Notes under the pieces: model-generated
What the model was told of the DNA's origin: nothing
Database searches by the model: none
What the model saw: the letters and a program-made list of their open reading frames with translations, nothing else
Made by a program: the position numbers and the translations under genes
DNA from: a virus
Reading direction: 5' to 3' (one strand)
DNA: 46,641 nt
Virus record (IMG/VR): IMGVR_UViG_3300031857_000344
Coordinates: 1 to 46,641 of that record
Shown: positions 17,616 to 26,608 of the stretch, piece by piece
How the letters are laid out: each line of letters starts with the position of its first letter
Numbering within the stretch: position 1 is the first letter of the stretch

Positions 17616-19034
17616 CTATTCTTTAATGGGTTTAAGTTGGCCATCGAACTTCGCCGGATCGTACCGTACACCCATTTCGTGGAACCGACGAAGTTTGTTG
17701 TCGGTGATCGTGAAAGTTTTGCCGCCCGGGGCTACAAACTGCAAGCGCCCCGTGTCAGATACACCCATCCCGATCCCACGTTGCCGCGCGAAGAGCATCG
17801 CATTACGCACGCCGATGGCATAGCTGCCATGCGCCGGGTTGATAACCGCATCGCCCAGTTCGGGGAACATATAGCCGTACTGGTTGGTGCCCCGCGCCGT
17901 CACACGCATGCGCGGTACGACTACATCACGGTTACCCGGCCCCTTCACGACCACATCATCGGTAGCCATGTTCATCTTGGGCATGCCGTCGCCGTCACCC
18001 CCACGGGAAGCAGCCATAGCAGCACGGCGATTTGCGCCCGCTTCGTTGACGCCGACTTCCCAGCGCCGCAGGTCGCGATCCTTCTGCTTTTCTGCGCTTT
18101 CGAACTTGCGTCCGGTCTCGGCTTCGTAGCCCTTGACCGCCATACCCTGCATTTCGAGCGCCTGCGTGGCGCGCTGGGCCGCTGCGGTGTTACGACCTGC
18201 TTCAATATCCAGAAGGCCCTTTTGGATTTCGCGTTCTTCAGCACGGCGCTCACGGGCACGCTCGGTAGCGTTCGAGATGGCGGGCAGCGCGGCAGCACCG
18301 ATGTTCTGTAGCGCGAAGGGTGAGTTACCCGCCATCATACCGAACCCGGCTTCGGCCATGAGTTGCCCAATGTCCTTGCGGCGCTGCGTCTTCTTGTACT
18401 CCTCACCGCGACGACGCAGGAACTCCTGCTCCATCTCGTCCGCGTACTTGGTCTGCGGCGTGCCGAACAGTTGGTCGCGGATGACGAGGTTCGCCAGCGG
18501 GTCTTTGTAGTTGTACCCGTAGAAGGTCTCCGAAATGTCTTCCTCTTCGACCGGACCAGCGGACGCAAACGCCACAAGGCCCCCGCCCGCGTAGCCATCA
18601 CTAAACCCACCGTTGCCGGGTTCGTCGAACATACCGTCCGGGAGTGGGAGATCGGTAAGTCCACCCGAAGCATAGGGAGGTAGGAAGCCACCTTCGGCCA
18701 TCCCCATCGGGGGTTGAGCCGGGGCGGGGGCCGGAGGCGCACCCATTGGGGGTGCACCTTGGGGAAGCGGAGGAGCCATGCCGGGCGCACCGAGACCGCC
18801 CTGCGGCATCTGCGGGGGGACGGGTGCCGGGGGTGCCAGCACCTGCTCTGCTACCGTCTGTTGAGGAACCTGCTCCTGCATCTGCGCTGCGCGCATGCGG
18901 TCGATGTACATGCCAGCCGTGACGGCGAGCAGCGGACCTTCCGGGCCGAGCGCACCGAGTGCAGCCGCCTGCGCGATCTTCTGCTTGTTGCCGCCGTACT
19001 TCTCTGCGACTTCCTTGTAGTCAAGGTCCAGCAT
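17616..19034 (-). CDS. Internal virion protein, Pro/Gly-rich N-terminus (472 aa)
   Basis: Lies between the repeat-rich virion protein and the giant protein, 3 bases after one and 16 before the other. The N-terminal 40 residues are helical (IAQAAALGALGPEGPLLAVTAG). Residues 60-110 are nearly all Pro, Ala, Gly and Met. Three motifs GMAEGGFL, PYASGGL and GYAGGGLV follow, of the x-A-x-G-G kind seen in other proteins here. A charged helix from about 260 to 345 (ERARERRAEEREIQKGL) leads to a compact C-terminal domain with GYMFPELGDAVINPAHGSYAIG. Composition and place point to an internal core or ejection protein. No enzyme motif was found. Confidence 0.85.
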   Translation of the reverse strand: MLDLDYKEVAEKYGGNKQKIAQAAALGALGPEGPLLAVTAGMYIDRMRAAQMQEQVPQQTVAEQVLAPPAPVPPQMPQGGLGAPGMAPPLPQGAPPMGAPPAPAPAQPPMGMAEGGFLPPYASGGLTDLPLPDGMFDEPGNGGFSDGYAGGGLVAFASAGPVEEEDISETFYGYNYKDPLANLVIRDQLFGTPQTKYADEMEQEFLRRRGEEYKKTQRRKDIGQLMAEAGFGMMAGNSPFALQNIGAAALPAISNATERARERRAEEREIQKGLLDIEAGRNTAAAQRATQALEMQGMAVKGYEAETGRKFESAEKQKDRDLRRWEVGVNEAGANRRAAMAASRGGDGDGMPKMNMATDDVVVKGPGNRDVVVPRMRVTARGTNQYGYMFPELGDAVINPAHGSYAIGVRNAMLFARQRGIGMGVSDTGRLQFVAPGGKTFTITDNKLRRFHEMGVRYDPAKFDGQLKPIKE

Positions 19035-19037
19035 GGA

Positions 19038-21344
19038 TTACCCGCCCCTGTACATGTTGTAGAGACCCGCTGCGCCGAGACCGGCACCAGCCACCTGCGA
19101 GAGCATCGACGGCGGCGGGGCATAAGAAGTTGTCGTACTCGACAGACCGACCGGGATGCCGCGCATGAGGTTCGAGAAGTACCCCAGCCGCTCCATGTCG
19201 TAGTCGCGCTGACGCAGGAAGTCGGCGTAGTCGGTATCGAGGTACCGCTGTTCGAGACCCTGCTGTTCGGCACCGACACCCTGCTGGAACCCAAGCCGCT
19301 GGATGTCCGCGTTCTGCCGTGCCTGACCAAGATTGGTGAGCGTCTGACCGAACTGGCCAAGCTGGCCCATCCCGGCGAGGTAGTTCTGTGCACCGAACTG
19401 GCGCGACTGCTCACCCAACCGCTGCGCTTCGAGGTTGGCTTGCTGGTTGGCAAGGAGGGCCTGCAGGCCCGTTTGCGCCCCAAGCTGTTGGGTCTGGAGC
19501 AACGACTGCAGGTTCGCGTTGTTGACGTTGTAGCCCATCTGCTGATTGGCCAGCGCGGCGCGCAGCGCCTGCTCGGAGTTGAGACCTTGCGTCTGCAACT
19601 GGGCAGCGAGGTTCTGGACGTTAGCCTGCGACCGGGCATCAAGGTTGGCCAGCGCCGCCTGCAGCCCCTGCTGGGAGCCAAGCTGCTGCACCCCAAGCTG
19701 CGCCTGCTGATTGGCCTGTGCCCGCGTGACGTCCACACCCTGATTGGCAAGGGCGGCACGAAGCGCGTTCTCCGCGTTCATCCCCTGTGCTTGGAACGCC
19801 TGCGCTTGGTTGTTGACCCGCGCCTGCTGTTCGTTCGACAGGTTCTGCATGGCGACCTGCAGGTTCTGCTGTGCGCCCAGTTCCTGCGTCCCAAGCTGCG
19901 ACTGGAGGTTGGCCTGCAGGCGGGTGACGTCCACGCCCTGATTGGCCAGCGCAGCGCGCATCGCCTGCTCGGCGTTCATGCCCTGCGCTTGGAACTCCAT
20001 CGACTGGTTGTTCACGCGGGCCTGCTGCTCGTTCGACAGGTTGGCCATCGCCGTCTGCATGGCCTGCTGCGCGCCAAGCTCCTGCACCCCAAGCTGGGCT
20101 TGCAGGTTCTGCTGTCCGGTCTGGAGGCCAGTCTGCTGGTTGGCCAGCGCGGCGCGCATGGCGTTCTCGGCGCTCATACCCTGCGCTTGGAACTGCATCG
20201 CTTGGTTGTTGACGTTAGCCTGCTGGGCGTTCGACAGGTTGGCCAGTGCCGCCTGCAGCCCCGTGCTAACCCCAAGCTGTTGCTGCTGGAGTGCCGCCTG
20301 CAGGTTCTGCTGCCCGGCCTGCATACCAGCGCCACGATCACGCTCGAACTGCTGCTGGGCGCTCTCGTACGCCGCCTGCAGGCCACGAGCCTGAATGTCA
20401 CCAAGCTGCTGGCCAAGGGCCTTCTCGCGCTCCATCGCAGCAAGAAGCTGGCGCGAGCCGCCGTAGGTGCCCTGCCGCGCAGCGCCGAGGTCTTGGTTGA
20501 TCTGGGCCTTCTTGGCGTCCGAAATGGCTTCACGCTTTTGGACGTCGAGGACCTTCTGCATGTACGGCGACATGTACCGCTCGGCCTGCACACCACCGAA
20601 CATCTCGGGGGCATCCATGCGGAACTGCTCAAGCGGACCCGAACCGTAGGAGGTCTGGGCAGCGTCCATCAGCGGTGCGTTGACGTTGATCCCGCTAACG
20701 CGCTCGGTCGGAGCCATCTGGAAGGTCTGCAGGTCCGGGCGATAGCCCGTCTGCGCCGCAGCCATCTGCGGGCCGAAGACACTCTGTGCCGCCACATCGC
20801 GGGCGTTGCCCATTTGGAACGCTTGCAGGTTCGGAGCGTAGCTCGACTGGGCACCCTGCATATCGGTCGCACCGACAGCATTGGCATTCACATCCCGCGT
20901 GCCGCCCATCAAGTATGCCTGCAGGTCGGGACGGAAGTCCGTCTGCGAAGCGGTCATGCTGGGGGTGTTGTACTGCTGGGCGTAGACGTTGCCCGGCCCC
21001 TGCATGGTGAAGTTGTTCAGGCTCGGGAGGCCGACCTGCTGGGCGTTGAACTGGCCCGGCGCATACTGCGAGGCAGCAGCAGTGCCCATACCAGCAGCGG
21101 TAAGAAAGTCGGTAGCCTGTCCGAACTGGCCGGGGGTCTGCAACCCCATAATATCCTGCTGGGTCTGCAACTGGTTCTGGTTGAACCCCGCGATCCGATC
21201 AGCATCGTACGGGGTGTAGGGGCGATAGCTTTCCGCCTGCGCCCGCTCCATGATGTTGGTGAAATACGGACGAGCGTATTCGGGAAGGTTAGACGTTTCC
21301 GTCTTAACATTCTGCTGTGTGGGCTGACTGCTGCTCTTACCCAT
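19038..21344 (-). CDS. Gln/Ala-rich repeat internal virion protein (768 aa)
   Basis: The start overlaps the stop of the preceding gene by 8 bases. The first 350 residues are Gln-, Tyr- and Asn-rich and hold short recurring pieces such as AQTGYRPDLQTFQM and AQTSYGSG. Then come four in-frame 66-residue repeats (consensus LGVQELGAQQ, NLSNEQQARVNNQ, FQAQGMNAE, RAALANQG), predicted to be long amphipathic helices. The end has a short hydrophobic stretch (VAGAGLGAAGLYNM). The plan suits a virion core or ejection protein that forms helical bundles or a tube through the host envelope, like T7 gp14-gp16 in role. No catalytic motif is visible. Confidence 0.87.
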   Translation of the reverse strand: MGKSSSQPTQQNVKTETSNLPEYARPYFTNIMERAQAESYRPYTPYDADRIAGFNQNQLQTQQDIMGLQTPGQFGQATDFLTAAGMGTAAASQYAPGQFNAQQVGLPSLNNFTMQGPGNVYAQQYNTPSMTASQTDFRPDLQAYLMGGTRDVNANAVGATDMQGAQSSYAPNLQAFQMGNARDVAAQSVFGPQMAAAQTGYRPDLQTFQMAPTERVSGINVNAPLMDAAQTSYGSGPLEQFRMDAPEMFGGVQAERYMSPYMQKVLDVQKREAISDAKKAQINQDLGAARQGTYGGSRQLLAAMEREKALGQQLGDIQARGLQAAYESAQQQFERDRGAGMQAGQQNLQAALQQQQLGVSTGLQAALANLSNAQQANVNNQAMQFQAQGMSAENAMRAALANQQTGLQTGQQNLQAQLGVQELGAQQAMQTAMANLSNEQQARVNNQSMEFQAQGMNAEQAMRAALANQGVDVTRLQANLQSQLGTQELGAQQNLQVAMQNLSNEQQARVNNQAQAFQAQGMNAENALRAALANQGVDVTRAQANQQAQLGVQQLGSQQGLQAALANLDARSQANVQNLAAQLQTQGLNSEQALRAALANQQMGYNVNNANLQSLLQTQQLGAQTGLQALLANQQANLEAQRLGEQSRQFGAQNYLAGMGQLGQFGQTLTNLGQARQNADIQRLGFQQGVGAEQQGLEQRYLDTDYADFLRQRDYDMERLGYFSNLMRGIPVGLSSTTTSYAPPPSMLSQVAGAGLGAAGLYNMYRGG
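19440..20300 (-). repeat. 198-bp tandem repeats inside the Gln-rich virion gene
   Basis: The landmark ctg-(a/g)-ttggc recurs at 19542, 19740, 19938 and 20136, exactly 198 bases (66 codons) apart, with diverged sequence between. Copies stay in frame, and a shorter, more diverged unit lies at the right edge. This is tandem growth of a protein-coding unit. Confidence 0.9.
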
Positions 21345-21786
21345 TATCTACCCCCGTTCCTGCGTCGTCCACAGGAAGCTCAAAAGACTGCCACATCGCC
21401 GTATAGCCGTCGTCTTTGAAGATGCGCGACCAACCGAGGCGAGCGGTGCTTTCTAATACCTCGCACTTGTTATCAGTTGCCCACTGCCGGAGCAACCGTA
21501 GCATGGGGTACTTCCAGCGACTAAAGTCCTCTCCTGTTACGAAAGGACAGCTAAGGACCCTTTTGCGCGGATAATCCATGACGGTCGTGACGATGCAGCC
21601 GATGATTTCTTCACCATCAATCGCGATCCACAACTGGTGGTTGTGGAAGAAGAGCAGGTCCAGCACATCCTCCGGCTCGTAGCGGCCATAGGTGTGTTTC
21701 GTGGCATTAGCGATGTAGCCCCGGATGCGGGGCCACACGTTCTGCACGTGTTCGGTCGGGACGTAGCTGGCAATGGCTTCGCTCAT
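21337..21786 (-). CDS. GNAT-like protein of the internal virion group (149 aa)
   Basis: Starts in an ATGA overlap with the preceding gene and ends 8 bases into the next. The order of elements fits the acetyltransferase (GNAT) fold: an N-terminal helix (VQNVWPRIRGYI), strands LWIAIDGEEIIGCIVTTV, a central LSCPFVTGEDF, then helix YPMLRLLRQWA and CEVLESTARLGWSRIFKDDGY. The usual acetyl-CoA loop (R/QxxGxG/A) is not clear, so enzyme activity is doubtful. T7 gp13, encoded at the same place among internal virion proteins, has a similar size and likely the same fold. I take it as an assembly or core protein, with acetyl transfer as the alternative. Confidence 0.8.
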   Translation of the reverse strand: MSEAIASYVPTEHVQNVWPRIRGYIANATKHTYGRYEPEDVLDLLFFHNHQLWIAIDGEEIIGCIVTTVMDYPRKRVLSCPFVTGEDFSRWKYPMLRLLRQWATDNKCEVLESTARLGWSRIFKDDGYTAMWQSFELPVDDAGTGVDNG

Positions 21787-23912
21787 GCAAGGCCCTTCCG
21801 CAGCTTGGTATCCTGCCCACGCTTGGCCTTCTTACGCGCCTTGTGCGCCTTCTTCATCAGGTCGTAGAGCTTGTCGGCACCGCGCTTGGGGCTGCCCTTG
21901 CCGATGCGGCGCACGACGTCAGCCGGTACAACCACCTCATCGCGGGCCACGCGGGCAGGCTGGTCACGACCGATCCGGGCCGGGACACTATCACTTACCC
22001 CATCGCCGGGGCCTTCAATCGGACGACCACCAATGCGAGCGAGGGCTTCCTTACCAGCGTTGCTGCTACCGTTGCCGATCTCCGACACCGTGCGCGCATC
22101 CAGCACAAAGGCTCCATCCGACAACGGCACTTCGCCGCCACGGTTCATGCCGGGCATTTCGATCTGAGCGAAGCCCATGTTGTTCGACAGCGCCGGAGCG
22201 AAATCCATAGCCAAGCGAGGGCTGGAAGGGGCCGGAGGCGGCATCATTGCGGGTACCGGCTGCGGCATCATCTGCGGCGGCATCGTTGCGGGTACCGGCT
22301 GCGGCATCATCTGCGGCGGCATCGTTGCGGGTACCGGCTGCGGCATCATACGCTGCGGCATCATCTGCTGCGGCATCATTACCGACGGAGCGTCCATCGA
22401 CTGCGGCAGTACCGAAGCGACGGGAGCGGCAGGCATGGTTCGGAAGCCGTGGTCACGCTCGCGCCCACGCATCATCGGAGAAGGCATCATACGCTGGGGA
22501 GGCATAGCACCTTGCGGCATGCCGCCCATACTCCGCTGCGCCATCAGTTGCTGGAGCGCGCCGCCCTTGAGACCACCCGGCATGTTACCCATACCCTGCG
22601 GGGCAGGCATCATTGCGCCGCCCTTGAGACCGCCCGGCATGTTACCCATACCCTGCGGGGCAGGCATCATCGCATTACCCTGCGACCGGAAGCCAAAATT
22701 ACGCTCCATGCGCGGACGCTGCGCGGGGACCCTACCCCCTTCGGCCATGCCCAGCGACTTGTACGGTACGTAGCCGGGGACCGGGTTCAGGTTGTCGAAG
22801 AAGAGGTGTTCACGACCGCCACGCTCACGCGCCGGGGTAGTCGGCATCCGCACCGTGCGCGGAACCGGGACATACGGACCTTCGTACTTATACGGCTCCT
22901 CTTCCTCGTACTTCGGGAGTTTGGGAGCAAAGGCTTCGCTTATATTGTTAAGAACGCCGAGACCACCAGCGATAGCGCCGATATTGCCGGTACCCTTGAT
23001 GTTGGTCGCATTCTTGAACGCGCCGAGGAAGCCCGGCTTTGCGGCGTTAGCTGCGGTACTCTCCGCAAGACCTGCGGCGGTAGGAGCAAACGTCGAAGCG
23101 GTGGCGGTTCCCCCCAGTACCTCAGGAACGAGATCAACAGGCGGTCCCGGCATGCCCATGAGAAGCTGTTCGGTCTGTGCTTCGGTAAGGCTTTGGGCCA
23201 GACTGGGAGCAGCACCTGCGGACACCGGAGGTGGAGGTGCGATGTCTGCAAATGCCTCCATAAACTTCGCGCTCGGTCCGGGAGCGGCCAACCCCGGCGC
23301 ACCTGCAGGTGGGGCAGCGACAGGCGGGGTAGCGACAGGGGGCGGGGCAACCGGCGGGGTAGCCGGAGGAACCGGAGCATTGGAGGCAGCGTTGACCGCA
23401 GCATTGGTAGCGGCGTCGGTAGCAGCCTTCTCGCCCAATAGACCGAACGCATTCTTTGACAGAGAACCGCCCAGACCAACGGCGTTACCCAGACCGGCAC
23501 CACCATAAGCACCGAGGCCAGCCATAAGCCCCTTGCTAAGATCGCCGGTCACCGCAGTACCAACAGCAGTGCCGCCAAGGCCGATGGCCCACGTGGGGAT
23601 ACCCACTGCCGCGCCGAGAACACCAAGGATCGTCGGCAGCAGCTTGCCCAGCCAGCCCGCTTCGGGGAGGCCGGTATGAGGGTTAATGGTCAGCGAACCC
23701 CCCGTTGCCATAGCCAGACCCTGCAGGCTGTTCACCTCGTTCGGGGTCATGTGGACGAGCATCTTGTCGTCGCCGCGTCCAAGGCTCTGCAGTTGCTGCG
23801 CCATCGGGCTGGCAAAAACAGAAAGACCCCCCTGTGCCGGGAGGCCACCCGTCGTTCCGGGGATAGGTGTGCCCAATTGAGGCTGCGCGGGCATTAGCTG
23901 GTTGTTTTGCAT
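21783..23912 (-). CDS. Internal virion protein with hydrophobic core and Met/Pro repeats (709 aa)
   Basis: I chose the ATG at 23912 (MQNNQLMPAQPQL) with aagg six bases upstream; a TTG at 23945 would add 11 residues. After HMTPNEVNSLQGLAMATGG comes a Gly/Ala-rich hydrophobic region (KLLPTILGVLGAAVGIPTW) able to cross or enter a membrane. The middle is Pro/Ala-rich. Then come two short repeat blocks (QPVPATMPPQMMP three times; GGLKGGAMMPAPQGM twice). The C-terminus is conserved in aquatic phages, with SDGAFVLDARTVSEIGNG, ARVARDEVVVPADVVRRIGKG and a basic tail. It is probably an ejection protein. The motif GMAEGGRV links it to the 472-residue protein. Confidence 0.87.
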   Translation of the reverse strand: MQNNQLMPAQPQLGTPIPGTTGGLPAQGGLSVFASPMAQQLQSLGRGDDKMLVHMTPNEVNSLQGLAMATGGSLTINPHTGLPEAGWLGKLLPTILGVLGAAVGIPTWAIGLGGTAVGTAVTGDLSKGLMAGLGAYGGAGLGNAVGLGGSLSKNAFGLLGEKAATDAATNAAVNAASNAPVPPATPPVAPPPVATPPVAAPPAGAPGLAAPGPSAKFMEAFADIAPPPPVSAGAAPSLAQSLTEAQTEQLLMGMPGPPVDLVPEVLGGTATASTFAPTAAGLAESTAANAAKPGFLGAFKNATNIKGTGNIGAIAGGLGVLNNISEAFAPKLPKYEEEEPYKYEGPYVPVPRTVRMPTTPARERGGREHLFFDNLNPVPGYVPYKSLGMAEGGRVPAQRPRMERNFGFRSQGNAMMPAPQGMGNMPGGLKGGAMMPAPQGMGNMPGGLKGGALQQLMAQRSMGGMPQGAMPPQRMMPSPMMRGRERDHGFRTMPAAPVASVLPQSMDAPSVMMPQQMMPQRMMPQPVPATMPPQMMPQPVPATMPPQMMPQPVPAMMPPPAPSSPRLAMDFAPALSNNMGFAQIEMPGMNRGGEVPLSDGAFVLDARTVSEIGNGSSNAGKEALARIGGRPIEGPGDGVSDSVPARIGRDQPARVARDEVVVPADVVRRIGKGSPKRGADKLYDLMKKAHKARKKAKRGQDTKLRKGLA
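22249..22365 (-). repeat. Three 39-bp tandem repeats
   Basis: The string gcgggtaccggctgcggcat starts at 22249, 22288 and 22327, giving a 39-base (13-codon) period. It encodes near-identical Met/Pro/Gln units in the internal virion protein. The copies are almost identical at the DNA level, so the growth is recent. Confidence 0.9.
22561..22674 (-). repeat. Two 57-bp tandem repeats
   Basis: The segment starting ccgcccttgaga at 22561 recurs from 22618 with a 57-base (19-codon) period and very few changes. It encodes the two copies of MMPAPQGMGNMPGGLKGGA. Confidence 0.9.
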
Positions 23913-23954
23913 GGCTGACCTTAGACCGAGGTTATCATTTGCCAACTGCTACGA

Positions 23955-23964
23955 GTGTATACAC
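23955..23964. other. 10-base palindrome in an 81-base gap
   Basis: GTGTATACAC is a perfect palindrome in the gap 23913-23993 between two late genes. On the minus strand it contains TATACA, a fair -10 box, but no good -35 stands at the right distance. It may be an internal late promoter or operator, or chance. Confidence 0.3.
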
Positions 23965-23993
23965 AAGTTCCATAGCAAGTAGTACCCAAAAAA

Positions 23994-24674
23994 CTAGACT
24001 GCCTTCGACACAAAAAACGCCTCGACAATAGCCGAGGGGGTGGCCGGGATAGCAGGCGTTACACCCGGAACAGCAGCCACTGCGGGGAGATGCTCCAGTA
24101 TCACGTTGACGTTCGATACCCGCCACATGATCTCGATGTAGTCGTTAACCGCAGCCACAGTCAGCATGAGCGGCGTGACGGCAACCAAGAAGGATGGGTC
24201 GCCCGTCGATTTACGAGGGGGGATGGCAAAACGGGTGTTCGTGTCGGGTATGTCTACACCCTTGTACCGCAACCATATGTCGATGGTCTCAAGGTCGTTG
24301 ACCGTGTTTTTGAACTGAAGGCTGTACGCCACATTATACATCCCCGGCTCGGAGAAGGTTATGCGCGTGTTGTTCACCCCCGTGATGGATATACCATTCA
24401 CAAAGTCGGTGACCTCCAACCGGATTGCGTAGGCTTGGTCGATGGCCGCAGCCGTCTGGTCAACCCGGCTCTGAAACTGGTTGTAAGGGACGTAGATGCC
24501 GGTGCCATCCCCGTAGAAGAAGTCCGCCGTGTAGCTCTGGGCATAGTTGGGTGTGTTGCTGTCCAACTGCGAGAAGTACGTCTCGATCACCCGGATCATC
24601 TGCCGGATGTGCTGTGGATCGTACTGCGCCGGGGCGTTGGGTAGTGGCGAAGCGCGGAACTTGGTAAGTGCCAT
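23994..24674 (-). CDS. Tail accessory protein with C1q/jelly-roll-like domain (226 aa)
   Basis: Starts in a TAATG overlap with the nozzle gene. Residues 15-95 are helical (YDPQHIRQMIRVIETYFSQL, then TAAAIDQAYAIRLE). From about 96 the chain reads as regular beta strands, ITGVNNTRITFSEPGMYNVAYSLQFKN, then ETIDIWLRYKGVDIPDTNTRF and DYIEIMWRVSNVNVILEHLPA, the order seen in C1q/TNF-like jelly rolls found at phage fibre ends. The end (VPGVTPAIPATPSAIVEAFFV) is common in related phage proteins I recall. A trimeric fibre tip or nozzle attachment is likely; receptor binding is inferred. Confidence 0.8.
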   Translation of the reverse strand: MALTKFRASPLPNAPAQYDPQHIRQMIRVIETYFSQLDSNTPNYAQSYTADFFYGDGTGIYVPYNQFQSRVDQTAAAIDQAYAIRLEVTDFVNGISITGVNNTRITFSEPGMYNVAYSLQFKNTVNDLETIDIWLRYKGVDIPDTNTRFAIPPRKSTGDPSFLVAVTPLMLTVAAVNDYIEIMWRVSNVNVILEHLPAVAAVPGVTPAIPATPSAIVEAFFVSKAV

Positions 24675-26608
24675 TAGCGCCTCCCGTCCGGGCGCGCATC
24701 AAGGCGCGGCGCACCAAGCTGCCACTGCACCCCGAGGTTCTGCGACCTGATCTTGATCGCCATCTGACGGGCACGGGCGCGGATGAAGACCTGCTCGGTG
24801 AACTGGCCGACTGACGTCTCGATGACGCGCTGCGTGTCCGCCGGGTCCGAAGAGAAGCGGCTACCGGGGAAGTTACGCGGGCGCATCTGGAACGTCACTT
24901 CCGGCGAAGCTGCGGTCGAACCCGCGAAGCCGACATCCGGCAGCAGGCGGCGCGTCAGCATGAACTGGTCGCCATCCTCAAGGTCGAAGTCCGACGACTG
25001 GATGTAGCTATCCATCGGCTCGCCATCGGCGTCGATGCCATCCTCGTGCTGGTAAAGGTAGCCCGCCCCAACGCTGGGGACACCGTCCGTCACTACCACT
25101 GAGGAGTTGGTCGCTTGTGGGTAATAGCGTAGGGGAGTGTCGAGCCACGCCGTCCGGTCGATGGAGCCGTAATACCAGATACGCTCAAGGTGGTTATAGA
25201 CCACATAGGCGTTGTTGTAGTCGCTGTTGGCAGTCGGGTAGAACCACCACACCTCGTTCCACTGCTCGTTGGTCCCGCAGATTACCTGATCCGACTGATC
25301 GAGGTTGAGGTTCTTGAACACGTGGTCGCGCAGGGTGCATGGCAGCGTCTCGACGCGGCCCGTGTAGGCGTAGAACTTGTCCTGCCCCATCCAGTAGGTG
25401 ATGTTCGCTGCCGAGGCCATCGCACGGGGTGACATGACCGAGATGTTGTCGGCGTACTCCTGCAAGGCAAAGACGTCGGTCGTGCCGAGGAACTGTAGGG
25501 TGTAGAGGTTGGTGTCGGTCCAGACGAGGACTTCCTGCCGGGTCGGCATAGCGCGCACGATCCGTGATCCACGTGAAACGCGGAGGTCACCAGCGGTATT
25601 GGTCGTGGTCGGGGTCCAGTCGCCCGGCGTGTCTTGGTCGGCCCAGCGGATCAGCATGGGGTCAAAGTCGTCGGGGTTGGTCGAGCCAAACGGGACCGCG
25701 CCAAAGGCGATCAGGTGGCGGTCCTGCTGCGACACCAGCAACTGCATGATCTGCACCGGCACAGACGACCCGGTGAAGCCTTCGGCAATAGCGTAGTCAA
25801 CGAGCCGCACGGCCTTGGTGTTCAACGCGCTGGTCGGGTCGTTGGTGGTGCCGCGTGCCCACCAGTAGCCTTCCCCGTTGCGGATGTTCATCACGAGGTC
25901 GTTGTCGAAGTTGTCGAACCACCAGTCACGCTGCGGCAGGTTGATAGGGGTGGTCGAACCCAGACCCCATGCGCCGCGCCCCCACGGACCGGTGCCCCAA
26001 CCGTAACCCTGCACGGTGATCGGGTTGCCGGGAGAGACTTCGCAGGCGATGTCGATGGCGGTGCCGCCTTGCCCGGACAGGGTTGCGTTGGCAGCGGTCG
26101 TCACCGTGATGGTGAAGCTATCTGTGTCTACTACAGTAACACGATGGTTGGCGTTGATCTGGCTGGCGGGAATACCAGCAATCGGACCCACCACACCGGA
26201 GATTTGCACATAGTCGCCGTCGGTGAGCAGGTGCGGAACCGTCAGGTTGAACGTGACTACCGCGCTACCATTGGTCGTGGCGACTGCGTTATCCGTACCC
26301 GGCGACGACAGGGTGGGGTCCACCGTGCGCAGTGGGGTGATGTCGTAGAAGTAACCACCCGCCTCGATGTACGCCTTCTCGTTGGTGCCCAGCGCGAGGA
26401 AGTTGTCGCTGTAGGAAGTGATCCAGTTCCACATCTGGCGGCACACGCCGATGAAGGTATTCGGCGTGAGCTTGTTCCACCCCCCGACCTTCTCGGGGTA
26501 GCCCGAGCGAAACCTGATCTTGTCGCACTCGTACCAGCCGCCCTCGTTCGAGTAGTCGGTCTGGTCGCGGTTGACGCCGGGTTTGAACTGGAGCTTGATG
26601 AACGCCAT
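24674..26608 (-). CDS. Tail nozzle / stabilisation protein (644 aa)
   Basis: The largest component of the short tail, like T7 gp12 (tubular protein B) or P22 gp10. It starts MAFIKLQFKPGVNRDQTDYSNEGGW (shown in parts: GWYECDKIRFRSGYPEKVGGW), the typical opening of this family. The rest repeats beta-propeller-like blades with Trp-rich turns: WFDNFDNDLVMNIRNGEGYW, RSSRIVRAMPT-like segments, and VWWFYPTANSDYNNAYVVYN. Bases overlap TAATG at both ends, so it is translated with its neighbours. No tape-measure gene, tube or sheath gene is present, which together with this protein indicates podovirus morphology. Confidence 0.88.
   Translation of the reverse strand: MAFIKLQFKPGVNRDQTDYSNEGGWYECDKIRFRSGYPEKVGGWNKLTPNTFIGVCRQMWNWITSYSDNFLALGTNEKAYIEAGGYFYDITPLRTVDPTLSSPGTDNAVATTNGSAVVTFNLTVPHLLTDGDYVQISGVVGPIAGIPASQINANHRVTVVDTDSFTITVTTAANATLSGQGGTAIDIACEVSPGNPITVQGYGWGTGPWGRGAWGLGSTTPINLPQRDWWFDNFDNDLVMNIRNGEGYWWARGTTNDPTSALNTKAVRLVDYAIAEGFTGSSVPVQIMQLLVSQQDRHLIAFGAVPFGSTNPDDFDPMLIRWADQDTPGDWTPTTTNTAGDLRVSRGSRIVRAMPTRQEVLVWTDTNLYTLQFLGTTDVFALQEYADNISVMSPRAMASAANITYWMGQDKFYAYTGRVETLPCTLRDHVFKNLNLDQSDQVICGTNEQWNEVWWFYPTANSDYNNAYVVYNHLERIWYYGSIDRTAWLDTPLRYYPQATNSSVVVTDGVPSVGAGYLYQHEDGIDADGEPMDSYIQSSDFDLEDGDQFMLTRRLLPDVGFAGSTAASPEVTFQMRPRNFPGSRFSSDPADTQRVIETSVGQFTEQVFIRARARQMAIKIRSQNLGVQWQLGAPRLDARPDGRR

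Noticed and set aside
18714-21419. A 901-codon open frame on the plus strand
   Set aside because: It lies opposite the repeat-rich virion genes, has a repetitive Leu/Arg/His-rich composition that follows from the codons of the other strand, and no ribosome site or family pattern.
21337-21786. Active acetyltransferase
   Set aside because: The fold fits GNAT, but the acetyl-CoA binding loop is not clear and T7 gp13 at the same place is a virion assembly protein.
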